Assembly (NCBI GenBank): GCA_026874595.1
Contig: CM049306.1
Location: forward strand, 110,849,108-110,913,107
Origin: Sipunculus nudus
Taxonomy: Eukaryota; Annelida; Sipuncula; Golfingiida; Sipunculidae
DNA length: 64,000 nt
Direction: 5' to 3'
Shown: positions 33,966-48,274 of the stretch, piece by piece
How positions within the stretch are numbered: position 1 is the first letter of the stretch
Layout of the letters: each line of letters starts with the position of its first letter
The notes under the pieces: model-generated
Seen by the model: only the letters and a program-made list of their open reading frames with translations
Told to the model about the DNA's origin: nothing
Databases searched by the model: none
Program-made: the position numbers and the translations under genes

Positions 33966-36900
33966 ATACATCTGTATATATCTTCAATCCCCCTTGGACT
34001 TTGTAGGTGGCAACTTGTTTGTATGTGTGTGTGTGGGGTTGGGGGGCGTTTACCTGTGAACCAAGTGGGCTGTTGTTAATAGGTGTATTTATTTTGTGGA
34101 GTCCCATGTAGTTCCATGGAGCCTCACGCAGTCTCAGGTTTAAAACCAGGAAGTCCACAGTACAGCTGGCTGATCATGGACAGTCTGAGTGAGGTAGGAA
34201 GGCCAGTGCTAGGCCTATTGTTATCAGGTGGAGTTCAGTGTGGGCCCAGGTGGGCCAAGTGAGGAAGTGAGCCAGGCTGGTCAGACTAGTGGTGATTGGC
34301 TTATGAGGCATTACTGAGCTATGAGTTAATGAGGACAGGTTTCTGGTGTCTCAACTGTGTGTGCAGGAGGTGGTCAGGGCATTTGAATATGGAACCTGAA
34401 TGATGTAGGAAGCAGTTTCAAACAGAGTGGTATGAAGACTGTATGTCATTGTACAGAAATCTGCAGAATATGAAGGTAAGTCCTAGTGTGTGTACTTCAG
34501 AATGTGAACTGCATTTAGTGCCAGTTAAATTGATGTACTGTGATAGAGTACAATATAAAGAAATGATGTGCTTCATATATAAACTTGACCTGGTATATTC
34601 TAGTGTACAGAGAAGATAAAATATAAACAAATCTGAATGTATGTTCTAATACTAAGAATGTGGCTATGAAAAAGAGCTTGTAAGCCCTTGGCAGTGAAAA
34701 TTAGTTGTATTTTAAAAGAGAAGTAACTTTTGTAAGTGCACAAGTGGTGTTCAGAAAGTGTTGATGTGACTGTAGAGGGTGTGTTTCTGTTGACTGAGGT
34801 GCCAAGAAATCTTAACATGCTATTGACTGTAATTATTGTGTGAGAGAGGTAAGGTAAATATTGATCCTTGTGAATTGACTGTTTGTAAATGACAGTGATC
34901 TTGCCTAAATGAATATTGTATATGACATGTCACCTACGGCAACTTACTTTGAATAAGAACATGAAAAATACCAATAATGGTTAGAAATTGGAAATAGAAA
35001 GCAGCAAACAACTTTAAAAACTGGTAAGACATTTAATAACTGAGAAAAAAAGTGCAAGGACTGAAGATTGAAAGCCTTAAAAATCACTTATAGCAATAGT
35101 GTACTGAGGAAATGTAATATATGTAATTAGAGCTTGAAGATTATTACCTAAATAAGTATGAAAAAAAAAATAAAGAAATGTGATGTGAAAAGGTTCATTA
35201 GGAAAAAAGGGAATGTAACTAGAAAAGTATGAAATATGGCAGTCATATATATACTCCTCATGTCTGGAAGCACAAAGAGTAAATAAAACAGTGTAAAGCT
35301 TGTAAGGCATGCCTCACATCTACAAACATTTTTCCACAGTACAATTCACAAAAGGCATTCCTAGTGTAATGGGATTATATAAATGGAGATCGTGTTTATT
35401 CATATTGTTTTATTTTTGTTCTTGTTAATATGAAACTTTAGCTGTCATCCAACATGTACCCCTTGTTTTGTATGTAATTTGCATAAAGATGAACTACAGG
35501 ACAGGTCATTGTTGAACATGTGTTTAAAAATGTAAATGGAATTGCATCCATGGTAGTCATGGTATGTATAGAGTTAAACTACCATCAGAAAGGAAAGTGG
35601 TTAGAACATTGTCAGTCAGATCCTGGTGTAAGAAACAGCGATCAGTGTCTAGCTGGGGACTTACAATCTATATGTGTGTTTATAAAAAAATTTAAAGAAA
35701 AGTTTAATAAAATATACCCCATGAATGATAATAAATACATTTAATAAATTGCCAGAAAACAAAAGTAAATGAAAAGCATAAGTAACCCAGAGCAAATGAA
35801 TAGAAAGTGTTCATTTAAATTCACAATTAAGAAAGGAAAAAAAAAGCGGAAACCAAAAAAAGAAATTATACTTGAATATAATAGAATGAATGTCTCTGCT
35901 TTTGCTAATGCACCTTTTTAAAATTGCTTCCACAATATTTATTTCGTTAATTTAGTTGTTCGTTCAACAACTGACATCTATCTGGAATACATATGCTAAC
36001 AAAAACCAAAATGCAGTGCATTTAAGGATACTGTGTATTAAAAAGGGCTGATATTAATAGAATGAAATAGTATCCTCTCTACCGAACATAGAAATGAAAG
36101 AATAATGTTAATTGCTAAACCTGCAGCCTTACCTGGAAATGAAATATATTCTAAAGGTGAAATGTGAATGATCAGTAAAGATAGAATGTGTACGATTGTA
36201 AAGGCCTAAGTGGGAAAGTCTTAAAATTGAGTAAAGAAAAGTATTAAAAGAGTCAAGAATAATTGGGGCAGCAGAAAAATGTGGAAAAAGTAAAATGTAT
36301 AACTTTCATGCTAGCTTTTACATGATGATTTCTATGCCATATATCCTATTAAACCTAAACTGATTATTGGTTGTGGTTAATGATTGAAATGTATGTAAAT
36401 GTACATGTTGTACACATAAAAATAGTCCAGGAATGTAATGTAGAAGAAATGAATTTTATACCACCGCCACTGACATGTTATCATATTAAGGCAGAAGAGA
36501 TAACAGTAGGGGCTGGACCTATAATGCCCTACCAGTAAACCTTGATCATGATGCAATATACAAGGTAATAAAATGTCTGAAGATTAATGGAATGAATTAT
36601 TTGTTTACTTGGTTACATAAAGTACAAAAACCACTAAAAATAAACCTGTATTTAGAATTATGAGTGTTTCCTGAGATGTGCCATAGAAAGTGGTAACCGA
36701 GATATGTGTGCTTATAAATCTGACAACTTCTTGCCATTGTCCCTATAAATAAGTAACAGACAGACCTGTGTCTAGAAAACTGTGCATGTAAGTTCATCCT
36801 GCCAGAGAATGAAGGATTAAAAGAGCAGATATGCGTTTATAAATATCATGTTTTTGTGGCACTTTCCCTAGAAATGAGTACATTGTTAAGAATCATGTAA

Positions 36901-39900
36901 TTAAAATGAAAATTTAAAATCTGAAATACAGTATGTCTATTGTTATATATGCATTTGTTTTTTGGGTTGAAAACCTGTCAAAATCTTATAGCTTTAGAGT
37001 TCTAATGTTTATCTGAGGCCATGCATACTAGATGAGTTACATTCTGTGAGAACCAAGTTCATTGTCTTAAAATCTGGTTAGTTTCCAAATAAATAGTTTG
37101 TATATTGCTTATACGTGAACGTATAATGACAATGATATTCAAAAACTTCCGTACATGTTAGTGTCTATATAGTAAAAAAGTGAAAAAAAGTGAGAAGTAT
37201 TAAAATTATTAGTGTGTTGGTGATAAAATGTAAAATGCTGAATGTTGATTTTTTTTTAGTCCTTATAGCAGAGTCCCAGTACAAGTAAAATTCATTTGCT
37301 GGCCTACTGTGTGCAGCTATTTTGTTTTTTAGTGACTAGTGTTGTAAGCAATATTGGGTATGTGTTGTGGCTCTGTGCAGGACATGGCCTGATGCACTGT
37401 GTTTATGTTTACACCTGCGATCGCACCAGGCTAACTGTATTTAACAATCATTTACAGGAGTTAGCAAAAGGTTCCAGGGCAATATTTACGCAGGTACAGA
37501 TAATTTTAAAAGGGAAGAAACAATTTTTCATGTTAGCTCAAGATGCTTTACCGTGAGTTCACCCCTTATTGTTAATAATGTTGAAATTATTGCTATACAA
37601 TATAATTGGCTCACTTTGAGTCTAATCCGTTTCTTTATGGTAAACATTAAGTTAAATTTCTAGTACCAGTCTTCACAATCATGCAAATGTGAAGCTGTTT
37701 TAGGTATTGTGTACAACATTTTAAGATTATCAGGACTATAAAAACCGAAATCAAATATATGAGATAATCTGGTACAAGTTTTATTTGTTATATCCACAAG
37801 TTTAAGAAATAGAAATGCTTAAAATCATTAATATTGTTATATGATTATCATGTAAAATATGATAAAACAGCATTAAGGTATGAACTTTACAAATCATCAT
37901 GTGCACACCTGTCTGTGATTTTAATAAAATATTAATATATAATGTGAATGTAATCATAATACCATCAGGCTGATCATGTTAACATCATAGCACTGATGAC
38001 TCACATGTCACCATTTTGACCAACAGTTAGTAACATTCCTTGGATCCTGTTATTCACAAATATGAAAAGACATCCTTAACCAAGCAGTTGAAACAAATAA
38101 TCTACAAGACATGAACATTGTAGAGACTCAGTTTGGTAAGTTAATGGGCACATAAACAGAATGAGTAGATCAACGTGTCATTAGACGAAGTGATTCTAAA
38201 CATGTTATTCTGACTAAAGAAATTATCATACATGAGATACTACTCATTTATCATGTGTCTAAAATAAATCAATGCAATTGGTAATAAATGAAAAATTAAA
38301 TATTTAGCTTATGAATTAACTTCCCTATCAACCTATTAATGTTTAGTAAAAGACAGATATGTGTGAATGTTTTGTATATGAAGAAATAGTGACATCTTCT
38401 CATGAAACTATTCCATTGTAATTTATCTGGTTAAGGTGTTTATTATAAATGAAAAACATTTGTTTTTAACTCATTAGAGGTTATGACAATCAACCTGTTT
38501 AACTCTGAATGGTGCAACATCAACAGGAGTGCAGCAGCACTGTACTACCAAAGCCTCAGCTCAGAAGAAATAGCAGCCCATTTGTTGGTGTATCACTCCT
38601 AGAGCAGTTGAACCTAATTGTTTCTTCAACAGTAGGAACGTATGAAGTATTAAATTAAGAAAGCCTTTGGACAATGACTTTGAATTCTAAGGTACCTGGT
38701 TCATTACCCATCAGTGCCTCGATCCCAACATTATAATCTTGGGACCCATCCTGCAATCTGTTTTAATAATTTTTTTTTCTCTGGTTCCCGGTACTTTTGT
38801 TTTGTGATCAGTAACTTGATGTGTACATATTTCTAAAGTGAAGAGAAATCCCTACAATGTCGAGCAACGAGTAGATACGTGAAAAAAGTATCATTTTTGC
38901 ATAACTGTCCAATCTATTGTGATCATTAAAAAATCATGGTATAAAATATTTATCTGAAAATCGATTTTTCTTAAATATTGATGCCTCAAAAACTTAAAAA
39001 TTTCCACAGGTTGAGTTTCCAACATATGCACTGAAGAGTCTTTAACTGTTCATACCTATCCCAGCTTGGAAGGCATGTTAGGGTGAAAATTCCCACCCAA
39101 AAATTTCACATTTTAAACCGAAATGTTATAATTATGCTTGACTGGCGGTGCCCTATAGTGATCAATGTGTCAGTCCATCCGTCCATCCGTCTGTCCGTCA
39201 GTCACATGTTCTTTCACACGCGATGATTCAAGAAGAACCTACTACAGCTTTCCCAATTTGACAGGGATCATTGGTGCCTATGAGGGCTTCTGACCTATTG
39301 AATGACAGACTTGCTCAAAATAAACTATGGCTAACAGACTACATTAGGTGATTTTCTATTGCACACAATGTTTCAGACCTATTTTCGTTAATATAATTTG
39401 ATCCAGTAGGAATTTTTTCCCCTCAAGCATATAGATAAAATTCGGTGTCTGTGTATGTGTCCTATTTTCCAAACTAAACTTAATTTTTATACCTATATTT
39501 AAACGAGTCCAGCACTATCAGAAAAGTGGGGCTCTCTGAGGACCATTGGCAGACCACATCTAGTTTATAATTATATTACTGAAAGTAATACCCATAGATA
39601 AATCTGTGAATGTGTCTAACCCAAATTCAATCCATATTGATTACACGTTATAAAAGCATGCATAAAAGTCTTATGAACCTGCATGTTTATGTTGGAATAA
39701 AAGATTTGGTAGTGCAATAACTGGGACCAATAACTGGGATCCCCTGAAGAAATGTCAATAAAGATTAAAGAACCAGTCACTAGAGCAATATGTTTAAGTT
39801 ATGATTTAAAGCACAACAAAAAATTTTAATTCCGATGTGTACATATATGGGATACAGAATTGCTGCTGCTATAAATTAATAAATCTGTAATCCTTAGCAA

Positions 39901-42900
39901 ATTGTCAAGATAAATAAATAGCTGATATATGCAAATAGGAAATATTGTTATATGACACAAGAAACTGCATAGGTTATGTTACTTGCATGAATATTTAGAC
40001 TAACATATGGAAAATCTGTTAACATGACAGAGTATGTTCATATAATTAAATTAATGTATATGTAATATATGTGAATATATACAGACAACAGTAACTATGT
40101 GCAATTGGGGCTCTGTATGTGTGAAATGAATTGAATGGTGGATGGCATGGTTGTGTAATTGGGAAGGACTTAGTATTTTAAATCCTTAAATTCAAGAATC
40201 ATATAAGATATAAATCACTGAATGTTAAAATAAATATAACTCATGGAATGTAAAATCATGTAATAATTATAACTTTTCAATTATATCCTGAATTATACAA
40301 CTTAGAACAAACTGACTTGTACTAAATATAAATATTTTCCAAAATATGAGTATAATCACGTAAGTATAATGGTATTGTCTTCATGCATAAATGTAGTGAG
40401 TGAGGTTAATTATGTTCAAAGTAATTAATTTTTGCTAACAGTTGCTTAATAGGCATGAGAAGATCCCTACTGTATTGTTGACTGTATGATTATTGGAGTT
40501 AATAAATTGTCATAAATATACACAGATTGAATGGTAATAAGGTAAAAGTGCATGTTGGAAAGGCAATGTAGAATTAGTCAGCGAAAGTTAGTAGGCAAAT
40601 ACCACCAAAGGATAGGTACATAATCTGTAAAGTTATATGTTCTGTGATATATATAAAGTAATGTAATATTTAGATCCAAACAGTGAAAGAAATAGAAATT
40701 CAATATATACTGGGTGAGTATTACTGGTGTATATGGTCTGTAATGAAATGATGTAGTCAAATTGGTTTGGAATGGGCATGTATTACTAATGAATCAATCA
40801 TTAATTAAATATTTTTAATTAATAAAGTCTAATAGTATTTATATAATATGTATATGGGTAAAAAGAAGCAAAAGATATGGTTGTTGTGTCTAAAGATAGG
40901 GAAGAAATATCGGTATAAAGCAGCGGATGACAGAGAGATTTGTATTGAATTTTGAATTTGTTAGGTTAAATGACTGTAGTGGCAATGCAGTTAAAAGAAT
41001 ATGGAACTGAAATGAGGAATATTTAAAAAAATGAGGCACAGAACATTGTTCAAAGCAAAAATTGAATAAAGAACTATGAAAAAAAAGTAAATATAGCACC
41101 ATTCAGTTCAGTCCATGTCCATATGATTATTTGGCCATATCATTTTCCTCTGTTGTGGCTGTGGTAGTCAGAGATGTGTATGAACATTGTTGTTCAGCTC
41201 AGGTGAATATTACTAATCACAGCTGTAGTGGTGTTCCTATGTCTGCCTTTTGGCTGGACGCCCATAAAAATTGTAATTTTTTTTTAATGTTTGACCCAAA
41301 TTCTACATATTGTGACATGTTACTTATTTGTTCGACCTGAGCTCAACGTGTGTCAGTCTGACTTGATTCCTGTTCAAAAGCAGGGAAAGCTAAAATAGTT
41401 AGTGAAAAACTATAGTTAAAATCAATTATTACTGTCCAATATGATAACCACAGCAGTTACTCCATTTATATTGTAGACAGCTATTCTGGCATATGTTCAC
41501 AATGTACCGTAAGTGTAAAAATTTGAAGCTATTTGGCCAAATAAGTGCAATATGTCAGATTGGAATAATGCAAATATATTTACTCAATTACCATTAAAAT
41601 TGTGAAAGGTGCAGAGTTTAATTCAAGCATATAGCTATAGAGAATTTACATTGTCATTTACAGAGCATTGGTCTGTCTGTTCAGGTAAAATATATATTGT
41701 GTTAGACTGAAAACCGTACATGATATGTAATGAATATACAGTTCAATTGTCATTGTATAATATTTATATGTAAATGCAGAAAAGCACTTTGGATAAAATC
41801 ATACCAATGGTTACCATTTGTATTATGTTCTGCATTTATGCTGGATATTCAATAAGTATAAAAGAGCAGATAAAAGACCATGTAGAAAGTTCATTTAATA
41901 AGTAAGTTAAAGCAGCCATATGCAAACATTTCTTTAAAAAAAAAAAAAAGCCCCAAACACTGTGCTGTAAGAATCAGGGTGAGTGGTGTTATTTGTGTAT
42001 GTGGCTATAGGTAATTATTTAATAGGATGAGTCCTAAATGTCTATTTGTAAATGGTAACTGTCTGTTACATAATATCTTAAGATATGTCATGTGTGGCAG
42101 ATAATGTCAAAAAGCCTTTTACCTAAAGCTCCTGTACTCAATATACAACGGAATATTAATACAGTGATTTTTTGTATATATCCTGTAATATAAACCCCTC
42201 ATGAATCCATCAAGTTTGGTGTGTATATGATCATCCCTTAAACTTCTGCATTAACTGCAGTGGATTGCCTGGCTATAAATTATTTTTTATTTCCTTTGTA
42301 TTGTGTACACAGGGTGGCATGTCATTGGCTGAGCATATGGCCAAATATCTGTTTTTTTGTTAAAAAAGGATTTATAAAACTAGAAGATATAAAGTGGAGA
42401 TAGCTTAACAAGTTCAAATGGTGTCTATATAAGGGTCTATTGATACCGACCTAGTCAAGTCAAGTGTTCCCGAAATGAAATAAAACATAGTTATATATTT
42501 CAAGTGAATAACATAGAATATGTACAATAATTACTATAAAATTAGCTCCTTTGAATATTGGAAATCCTCAGTTGTAATGTGCAATCGAATATATTTCAAA
42601 AGTTTGACATATAAGGTTTTGAGTAACAAAAATATCCAAATTGAAAGGAAGGGGTATCAATCAGTAGCTGTTTAATGTGAATATGAGAACTATTGAGACA
42701 CTGTGTAGTTCACATGCAGCGAACACAGTATCCTGGTTTGTAGTTGGTGATGGCTGTCTCCTATGGTGGTGTTTAATGGCACACTGTGCCTGTGACTAAG
42801 TTTAGGAAGTCCCCCCCCCCTCACACCTTCACCCTTGACACCAAACCCACCTGATTTCCATCCAGCCTGGGTCTGTTATTTTAAGACATCTCATCTTTAA

Positions 42901-44415
42901 AACTTGGGACCCATGGTTTACAGTGCTCAGGTGAATTATGGAAAATATTTGTAAGTGCAATATATATTTATACCTTTCTGTTTCCATGTTGATTATCATT
43001 ATAAAATAAAAGCTGTTAGGAAAAGGCCCTGCTAAAATGAAAATCTGTTAATTATAGAATAATGGACATTGGCGAAAAAATTTAAAACCAAGGAAAAAAA
43101 TTGGCCTACGGTAAGTGTTGTATAAAACTAAAATTGTATAAACAAACAATGTGTGGGTAAGATATATGGTCAAATCAGTTAAGAAATAATCCCATAAAGT
43201 TTGACCAATATTCCTTATGTTAATGCAAAGTTAACAGTGTTATTCACACCTATGGCCCGCTTACTTTCAGACATATGAATGAAATGCTACAAATTATTTA
43301 TATCTATTTAAATCTTGTCAGTTAGCACTTACATTGATCCTAATATTTAAGCATATTATAATATTAGTATTAAATTCCTGAACACTTGTTTATTATACGA
43401 AATCCAAATTGTCAAAGTCTCAACAGAAAGAAATTACATAACATTAAAATTTTGTCCAAGTCTCCACAGAAAGAAATTACATAACATTAAAATTATAAGA
43501 TTCATCTTGTATATTAGTCCTGTGTATTGAAGGGGTGGTTGGGGTTGGGGGGTGGGGAGGTGTTTGTTGTTACTGGTTGTTGCTGAAGAAAATTTTAATT
43601 ATAAGATAGATTTATGTAGTTCATAGTACAGGTCTGTCAACAGAATGGCTGGGTGTTTATTTTTATTTTTGGGGGGGGGGGGGGAGGGAGGTAGGTAGGT
43701 AGAGAAAAAGGCTTCCTGTGGTATTAACTGCAGACAGCCAGATTAAGCTAAACTCAGTGGACAGAGGGCTTGCCCTAATCATGGCATAACATAACCTCAG
43801 TCTGGGGAGCATAGAGAGCTGCAATGAATGATTTACAGTGACCAAAGTGGACTGTTTGACAATGTATGGAAATACAAGAAGAGCCCAAAAAAACTCCATG
43901 TCTAGCCTAATTCTGCAGCTTATATGTTCCTTTGAATTTAATATTTTGACAGACCAAATCCTTACCTGTACATGCCGTGAAATATAAAACCACAGTACCT
44001 GCAGCAAAAGAAAATGCAATGGACAAAGTAGGGCTAATATTATTAAAAATTTCAATGATTTTGATCAAATTTAGGGTATGAAATTTAATGTAGATTAATT
44101 AAAGATATATTACTGGAGAAAAATTGCTTTAACAAGGTATGTAAAAAGTGAACAAATGTATGTCCTGATTTTTGTACAGACTGCATTATGTTTGAGCCCC
44201 TACAGTTTTGGAATTATATACATGACAGACCCAAGTTGTGGCATCTACATAGGATCTATATATAGAGTGATATTTATGGTAAATATGAGTAAAAACTGAT
44301 GAGTTGTTGTGATATAAGGCAGTCCTTAATTTAGTAAAATTAAATAAAAAATTTATGTTTTTCTCAATGGAACAGAGCCACAAAGACCCAGTTTTCTGGC
44401 TTGGTAGGAGATCTT
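33966..44415. other. About 10.4 kb of AT-rich DNA without a supported gene
   Basis: Only short open frames, none with a recognisable domain or convincing splice partner. Minor features: a TCCATCCGTCC-type run near 39175-39200 with a possible old repeat to about 39560, a small tandem duplication AGAAAGAAATTACATAAC (43425 and 43467), and a G-run at 43670-43683. Part of a large gene's intron is possible but unproven. Confidence 0.45.
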
Positions 44416-44451
44416 GGCTATAGCTCACATGACTTATAGTAAGCTCAGCTT
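44416..44451 (-). mobile_element. Left-end fragment of repeat family A/B
   Basis: On the minus strand it reads AAGCTGAGCTTACTATAAGT and then CATGTGAGCTATAG, the diagnostic left end of families A and B. Nothing after it is recognisable, so this is a remnant. Confidence 0.6.
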
Positions 44452-44929
44452 AAAATAGTTAAAAATGAGATGAAACATGTATTTATTTATATCAAATACA
44501 ATGTATGTATATGCGAAATATAAATACATTTTAGCCAACATAATTATAACTCATGATGACATGAACAGGTGAAAGTGAACAAGTGATATTTTAATAATGT
44601 ATTCAAATGGCAATGGATTCAAATTTAAAAGAAACTCCCATGACAATGAACTGAGTGAATGAAAACAAAATATAAGAAAATAAATGCACATGGCACAAAG
44701 GAAATGTGCTAAAGAAACTCATTTGTACCCTAAAATTGAAATCAATAGTTTATGTGAGTGAAACAAGGGGATGAGTGGTGTTTGTGTACCTGTTGGTGCA
44801 TCTGATGAAAGTACATATGGCTGCCACATATAATGTACAAATTGTTAATGCTTATTCATGGCTTGAATGTTACAGTAATCAATTTGCAAAGATACAAGTA
44901 GTATTTAATAGTTACCAAGTAGAATCACC

Positions 44930-44985
<56 letters not shown>

Positions 44986-47152
44986 ATAGTTTTTTAAAAA
45001 ATAAATAGAATGAATGAAAAAAGTAATAATAACAATGAAACACATAAGCATACTTAGCATTCTCTAAATTTTACCAAAATAATGCTGATCACTGTGTCTA
45101 ATGGGTCCCCTTACCTAACAAGTTATTAAAGAAAGCATGGGAATGTCAAAATCTGAAAATAAAACGTTGGATTAGGTAAACGTGGGCAGTTTTCCTTCCA
45201 CTAAAAAAGAGGCTTAACAATGTTGTTATTTGAAATATAATTCTGGTGTGGTCATGATGTTTGCAGCGATGTGAATGACATAAATACGAACAAAGGATAA
45301 TAATAAGTTTCAGGAATACTGGAATAACCCAAAGGAAAAGAAACAAATAAGAATCCTGATACCTGTCCCTCATGCCAATAGCTATGATAAGACCTGGAAC
45401 CAAGAAAGGAAAACACTGTGGATCAGTGTAATTGGTTTGCCGAGTTAGTCAAGAATACTGTTTGTTTGTGTGTTATCAATGTTAGATGGGGTATAGATAC
45501 AAGTACAGAACAAGCAGGTGTGCATTGAGGATATTTGGCAGGGTCAATTGGTGTCATGCATAAACATTGCCTAAAAAAAAGAAAGAAAGGTGCTTGGTTA
45601 AGAGCACAAGTGTCTAATTTGGAATAATGGAAATGAAATAATAAAATATGGGAGTGTTATTGTGATGAACTGAACTGTGAATCAGTGTAAGTTGTCTGAG
45701 TGGTAGTGTTTATTGTGCAGCTACTAAGATTAGAATGGATGTCAAAGCTGTCCTCAGACGCTGTGAATTAGTAGGTGAATATTTTCTGATCAAGGCAGCA
45801 TGTGGGTCCTGCACATACTGAAGAAACAAGGTCTGGTGGGCAGTAGGAATGCAAATAATACAGCAAGTGATAGCTACTGCTTTTCCTGTAGCACGGAATG
45901 GAAAATGGAAGTGTCTTTATGGTCATACTTTGATGAAGAACAAGGTAGAATACGGACCCCAATTACAGTCAACTCTTCCACAAAAATAATAAGTAAAAAA
46001 ACATGAAAAAAGTACTAGTACAGCAAACAAAGTACTAGTACAGCAGGAGAATATCTAAATGTTTTTTTTTTTATACACATGATTTGGAAGAATAAGTACA
46101 CATACATACCAAACAGTCATGGTGAATTATTTTTGTGGACACACAGTCTGTAAAAAGCAGAGTTGAGGTGCTGTAAGCTGCAACAGACCAATCTTCACAT
46201 GAAGATTGATATGAGAAGGCCATGTGGTCTTTGTAGTAATATATACTATATTGTATTAGTAATATATACTATATTGTATGCATAATGATAATTGATCATG
46301 AAAAGTGTATAACACTTATGAAAGAGAAAATGGTAAACCACAAAAATATATTAAAGAAGAACATACATGTGAAAAATAATGTCAATATGAAAAAGTGAAG
46401 TTATAAAAATCAAATCGTGAAACTGAAAAGGTGTAGTTGAAAAGGAACATGGTAAGCACGTAGAATGTGTATATTATACATAGTCTTATTGATCGACAGT
46501 ATTTAATAAATTAGAGAATAATTGTAATTATAATATTGTAAAATGGAAATAAATTACATGATTGTGTGGGCACATATAGAAAGAACGGCACAAATGAAAT
46601 GATGTTCGTGCGCCGGGACATAGCAAATAAAGTATAAGGATGAATAAAAAATGTGTATATTTCTATATCTATATACACCAAGGGGAGGTTTAAATGTAAT
46701 GATTGTTGCATTCAATATTACATGTTTATAAATAGATGGGATAGAGAAATGCACATAATCAGATAAAATACCTTGGTAGAAACTTTGCCGGAATGTTCAC
46801 TGGTGTCGGGTAAGCCGGTGTTAGTAACCGAGGTAATTGGCTCCCTTGTGTTTTGAAGAATAGTTGACGTATTTTAGGAAAAATCAGCGAATAAATAAAA
46901 ATGCATGATAAAAGTTTATGTATTAACAGAATAGATAAAAAAAACAATAATAAAAAGTAGCTTTTGGTAATCGCAATATATGAAAAAAAAGTGAACTCGA
47001 AAGTTTTAGTATGAAAAAAACCAATGTGAGAAAGGTTTGATGGAATGTTCTGCAGACGGATGTATTGTCTGTGACACCGTCCTATTGTTATCAGTTTCCG
47101 TCATGGCGGCTTAGGTAAGGGCCGTGATGACGGGAGCTCCCGGTATAAATTT
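44452..47152. other. AT-rich DNA without a supported gene
   Basis: Contains an (AGT)n microsatellite at 44931-44985 and a 24-bp direct repeat AGTAATATATACTATATTGT at about 46234 and 46258. Otherwise nothing I can name. Confidence 0.5.
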
Positions 47153-47267
47153 GGTGATATGGAGTCAGCCAGGTGGCGGAGGGCATCCTGAAGCCCGATG
47201 AAGTCTTAAATCTGGACGTAGTGAAAGAACCCACTGCGTCGGCAGCCTGGCGGTCTCCATATCATCA
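47153..47267. repeat. Imperfect inverted repeat just outside the histone array
   Basis: GGTGATATGGAGTCAGCCAG (47153) pairs with CTGGCGGTCTCCATATCATC (47247-47266), giving a ~27-bp imperfect stem with a ~60-bp loop. GC-rich for its surroundings, as is the preceding palindrome CGGGAGCTCCCG (47130-47141). Could be a small element or a structured RNA; no family recognised. Confidence 0.5.
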
Positions 47268-47500
47268 GATAAAAGTATAAACGACGCAATGGCAGGGCCT
47301 TCATAGGAAACAATCAGCAAAATGAAAACAATTTATAACAAATGTTGTGAATTATAGAAAATTATTAAATGGTAACATATTGCACTTATGAATATAGAAC
47401 TATCCATTGAAAATGATAAACATCACCAAATCCGCCAGTCGTCTATACTTATAAAAAATTGAAATTTTATGGAAATGCCCCAAATCCACGCCGATTTTTC

Positions 47501-47534
47501 TCCGTCCGTCCGTCCGTCCGTCCGTCCGTCCGTC
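47501..47534 (+). repeat. (TCCG)n microsatellite
   Basis: TCCGTCCG repeats, about 8 units, 220 bp before the array edge. Confidence 0.9.
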
Positions 47535-47753
47535 CATCCACCCCAGGCACTAATCTCGTCTTACACCGCTATTCCTAACAGGCATATAATGTCATGCATA
47601 TTCGATTGTTGCTGAGAGAGGTACAAAGGGTGGACGGTCAAGTCACACCATAATATTGGTTGGCAAGCAATAAGGGATGATCAAGGTACGCGTCGGTCCG
47701 CCGTTAAATGTTTAATTTTTTATTTAGCAAGTACAGAGAGGAAGAATGGAATA

Positions 47754-47778
47754 GCAGCGGTGATCCCCTGTTTTGCAT
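47754..47778 (+). promoter_or_regulatory. Truncated H2B promoter of the first unit
   Basis: Only GCAGCGGTGATCCCC and the octamer-like TTTTGCAT (47771-47778) remain. The upstream inverted element and H2A partner present at the other H2B genes are absent, replaced by unrelated AT-rich DNA. Confidence 0.75.
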
Positions 47779-47855
47779 AGCGAACGAGGTAAATGTGCGC
47801 CCGGTTGTCCCGGGCGGCCAGTGTTCGTTCTGTTCGCTGAAGTCGATAGACGAAA

Positions 47856-48227
47856 ATGCCACCCAAGCCAAGCGCGAAAGGAGCCAAGAAGGCCGCCAGC
47901 AAGGCCAAAGCAGCCCGTACCGGGGACAAGAAGAGAAGGAGGAGGAGAAAGGAAAGCTACAGCATCTACATCTACAAAGTGCTGAAGCAGGTTCACCCCG
48001 ACACAGGTATCAGCAGCAAAGCCATGTCAATCATGAACTCTTTCGTGAACGACATTTTCGAGCGCATTGCTGCGGAGGCAAGCAGGCTGGCCCACTACAA
48101 CAGGAGGTCCACCATCACAAGCAGAGAAATCCAGACCGCCGTCCGGCTGCTTCTGCCAGGAGAGCTGGCCAAGCACGCCGTCAGCGAGGGCACCAAGGCT
48201 GTGACCAAGTACACCAGCTCTAAATAA
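47856..48227 (+). CDS. H2B: Histone H2B, unit 1
   Basis: 123 residues, intronless. The N-terminal tail (about residues 1-33) is Pro/Lys/Arg-rich, starting [20 protein letters not shown] and ending with an RRRRR run. The histone fold runs about 35-101 ([20 protein letters not shown] ... [14 protein letters not shown]), and the tail end AVTKYTSSK carries the lysine equivalent to the conserved ubiquitination site. It pairs with H2A in the nucleosome core in the nucleus. Chosen start: the only ATG that gives the canonical tail, 102 bp inside the array edge. The stop TAA overlaps AATAAA. Its promoter is clipped by that edge, so its expression may differ from that of the later copies. Protein identical to units 2 and 3. 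Confidence 0.98.
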   Translation: MPPKPSAKGAKKAASKAKAARTGDKKRRRRRKESYSIYIYKVLKQVHPDTGISSKAMSIMNSFVNDIFERIAAEASRLAHYNRRSTITSREIQTAVRLLLPGELAKHAVSEGTKAVTKYTSSK

Positions 48228-48258
48228 ATGCCTATAGCTAGTCTTGAACCACCAAAAC

Positions 48259-48274
48259 AGCCCTTATAAGGGCT
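48259..48274 (+). terminator. Histone mRNA 3' stem-loop, H2B unit 1
   Basis: AGCCCT-TATA-AGGGCT: 6-bp stem and 4-nt loop, 31 nt after the stop, flanked by ACCAAAAC and ACCAAAAC as in metazoan replication-dependent histone mRNAs bound by SLBP. The outer pair is A-U instead of the usual G-C. Confidence 0.95.

Noticed and set aside
47708-48223. 171/176-residue plus-strand frame overlapping H2B
   Set aside because: Alternative frame of H2B; Arg/Gln-rich nonsense, while the H2B frame is unmistakable.
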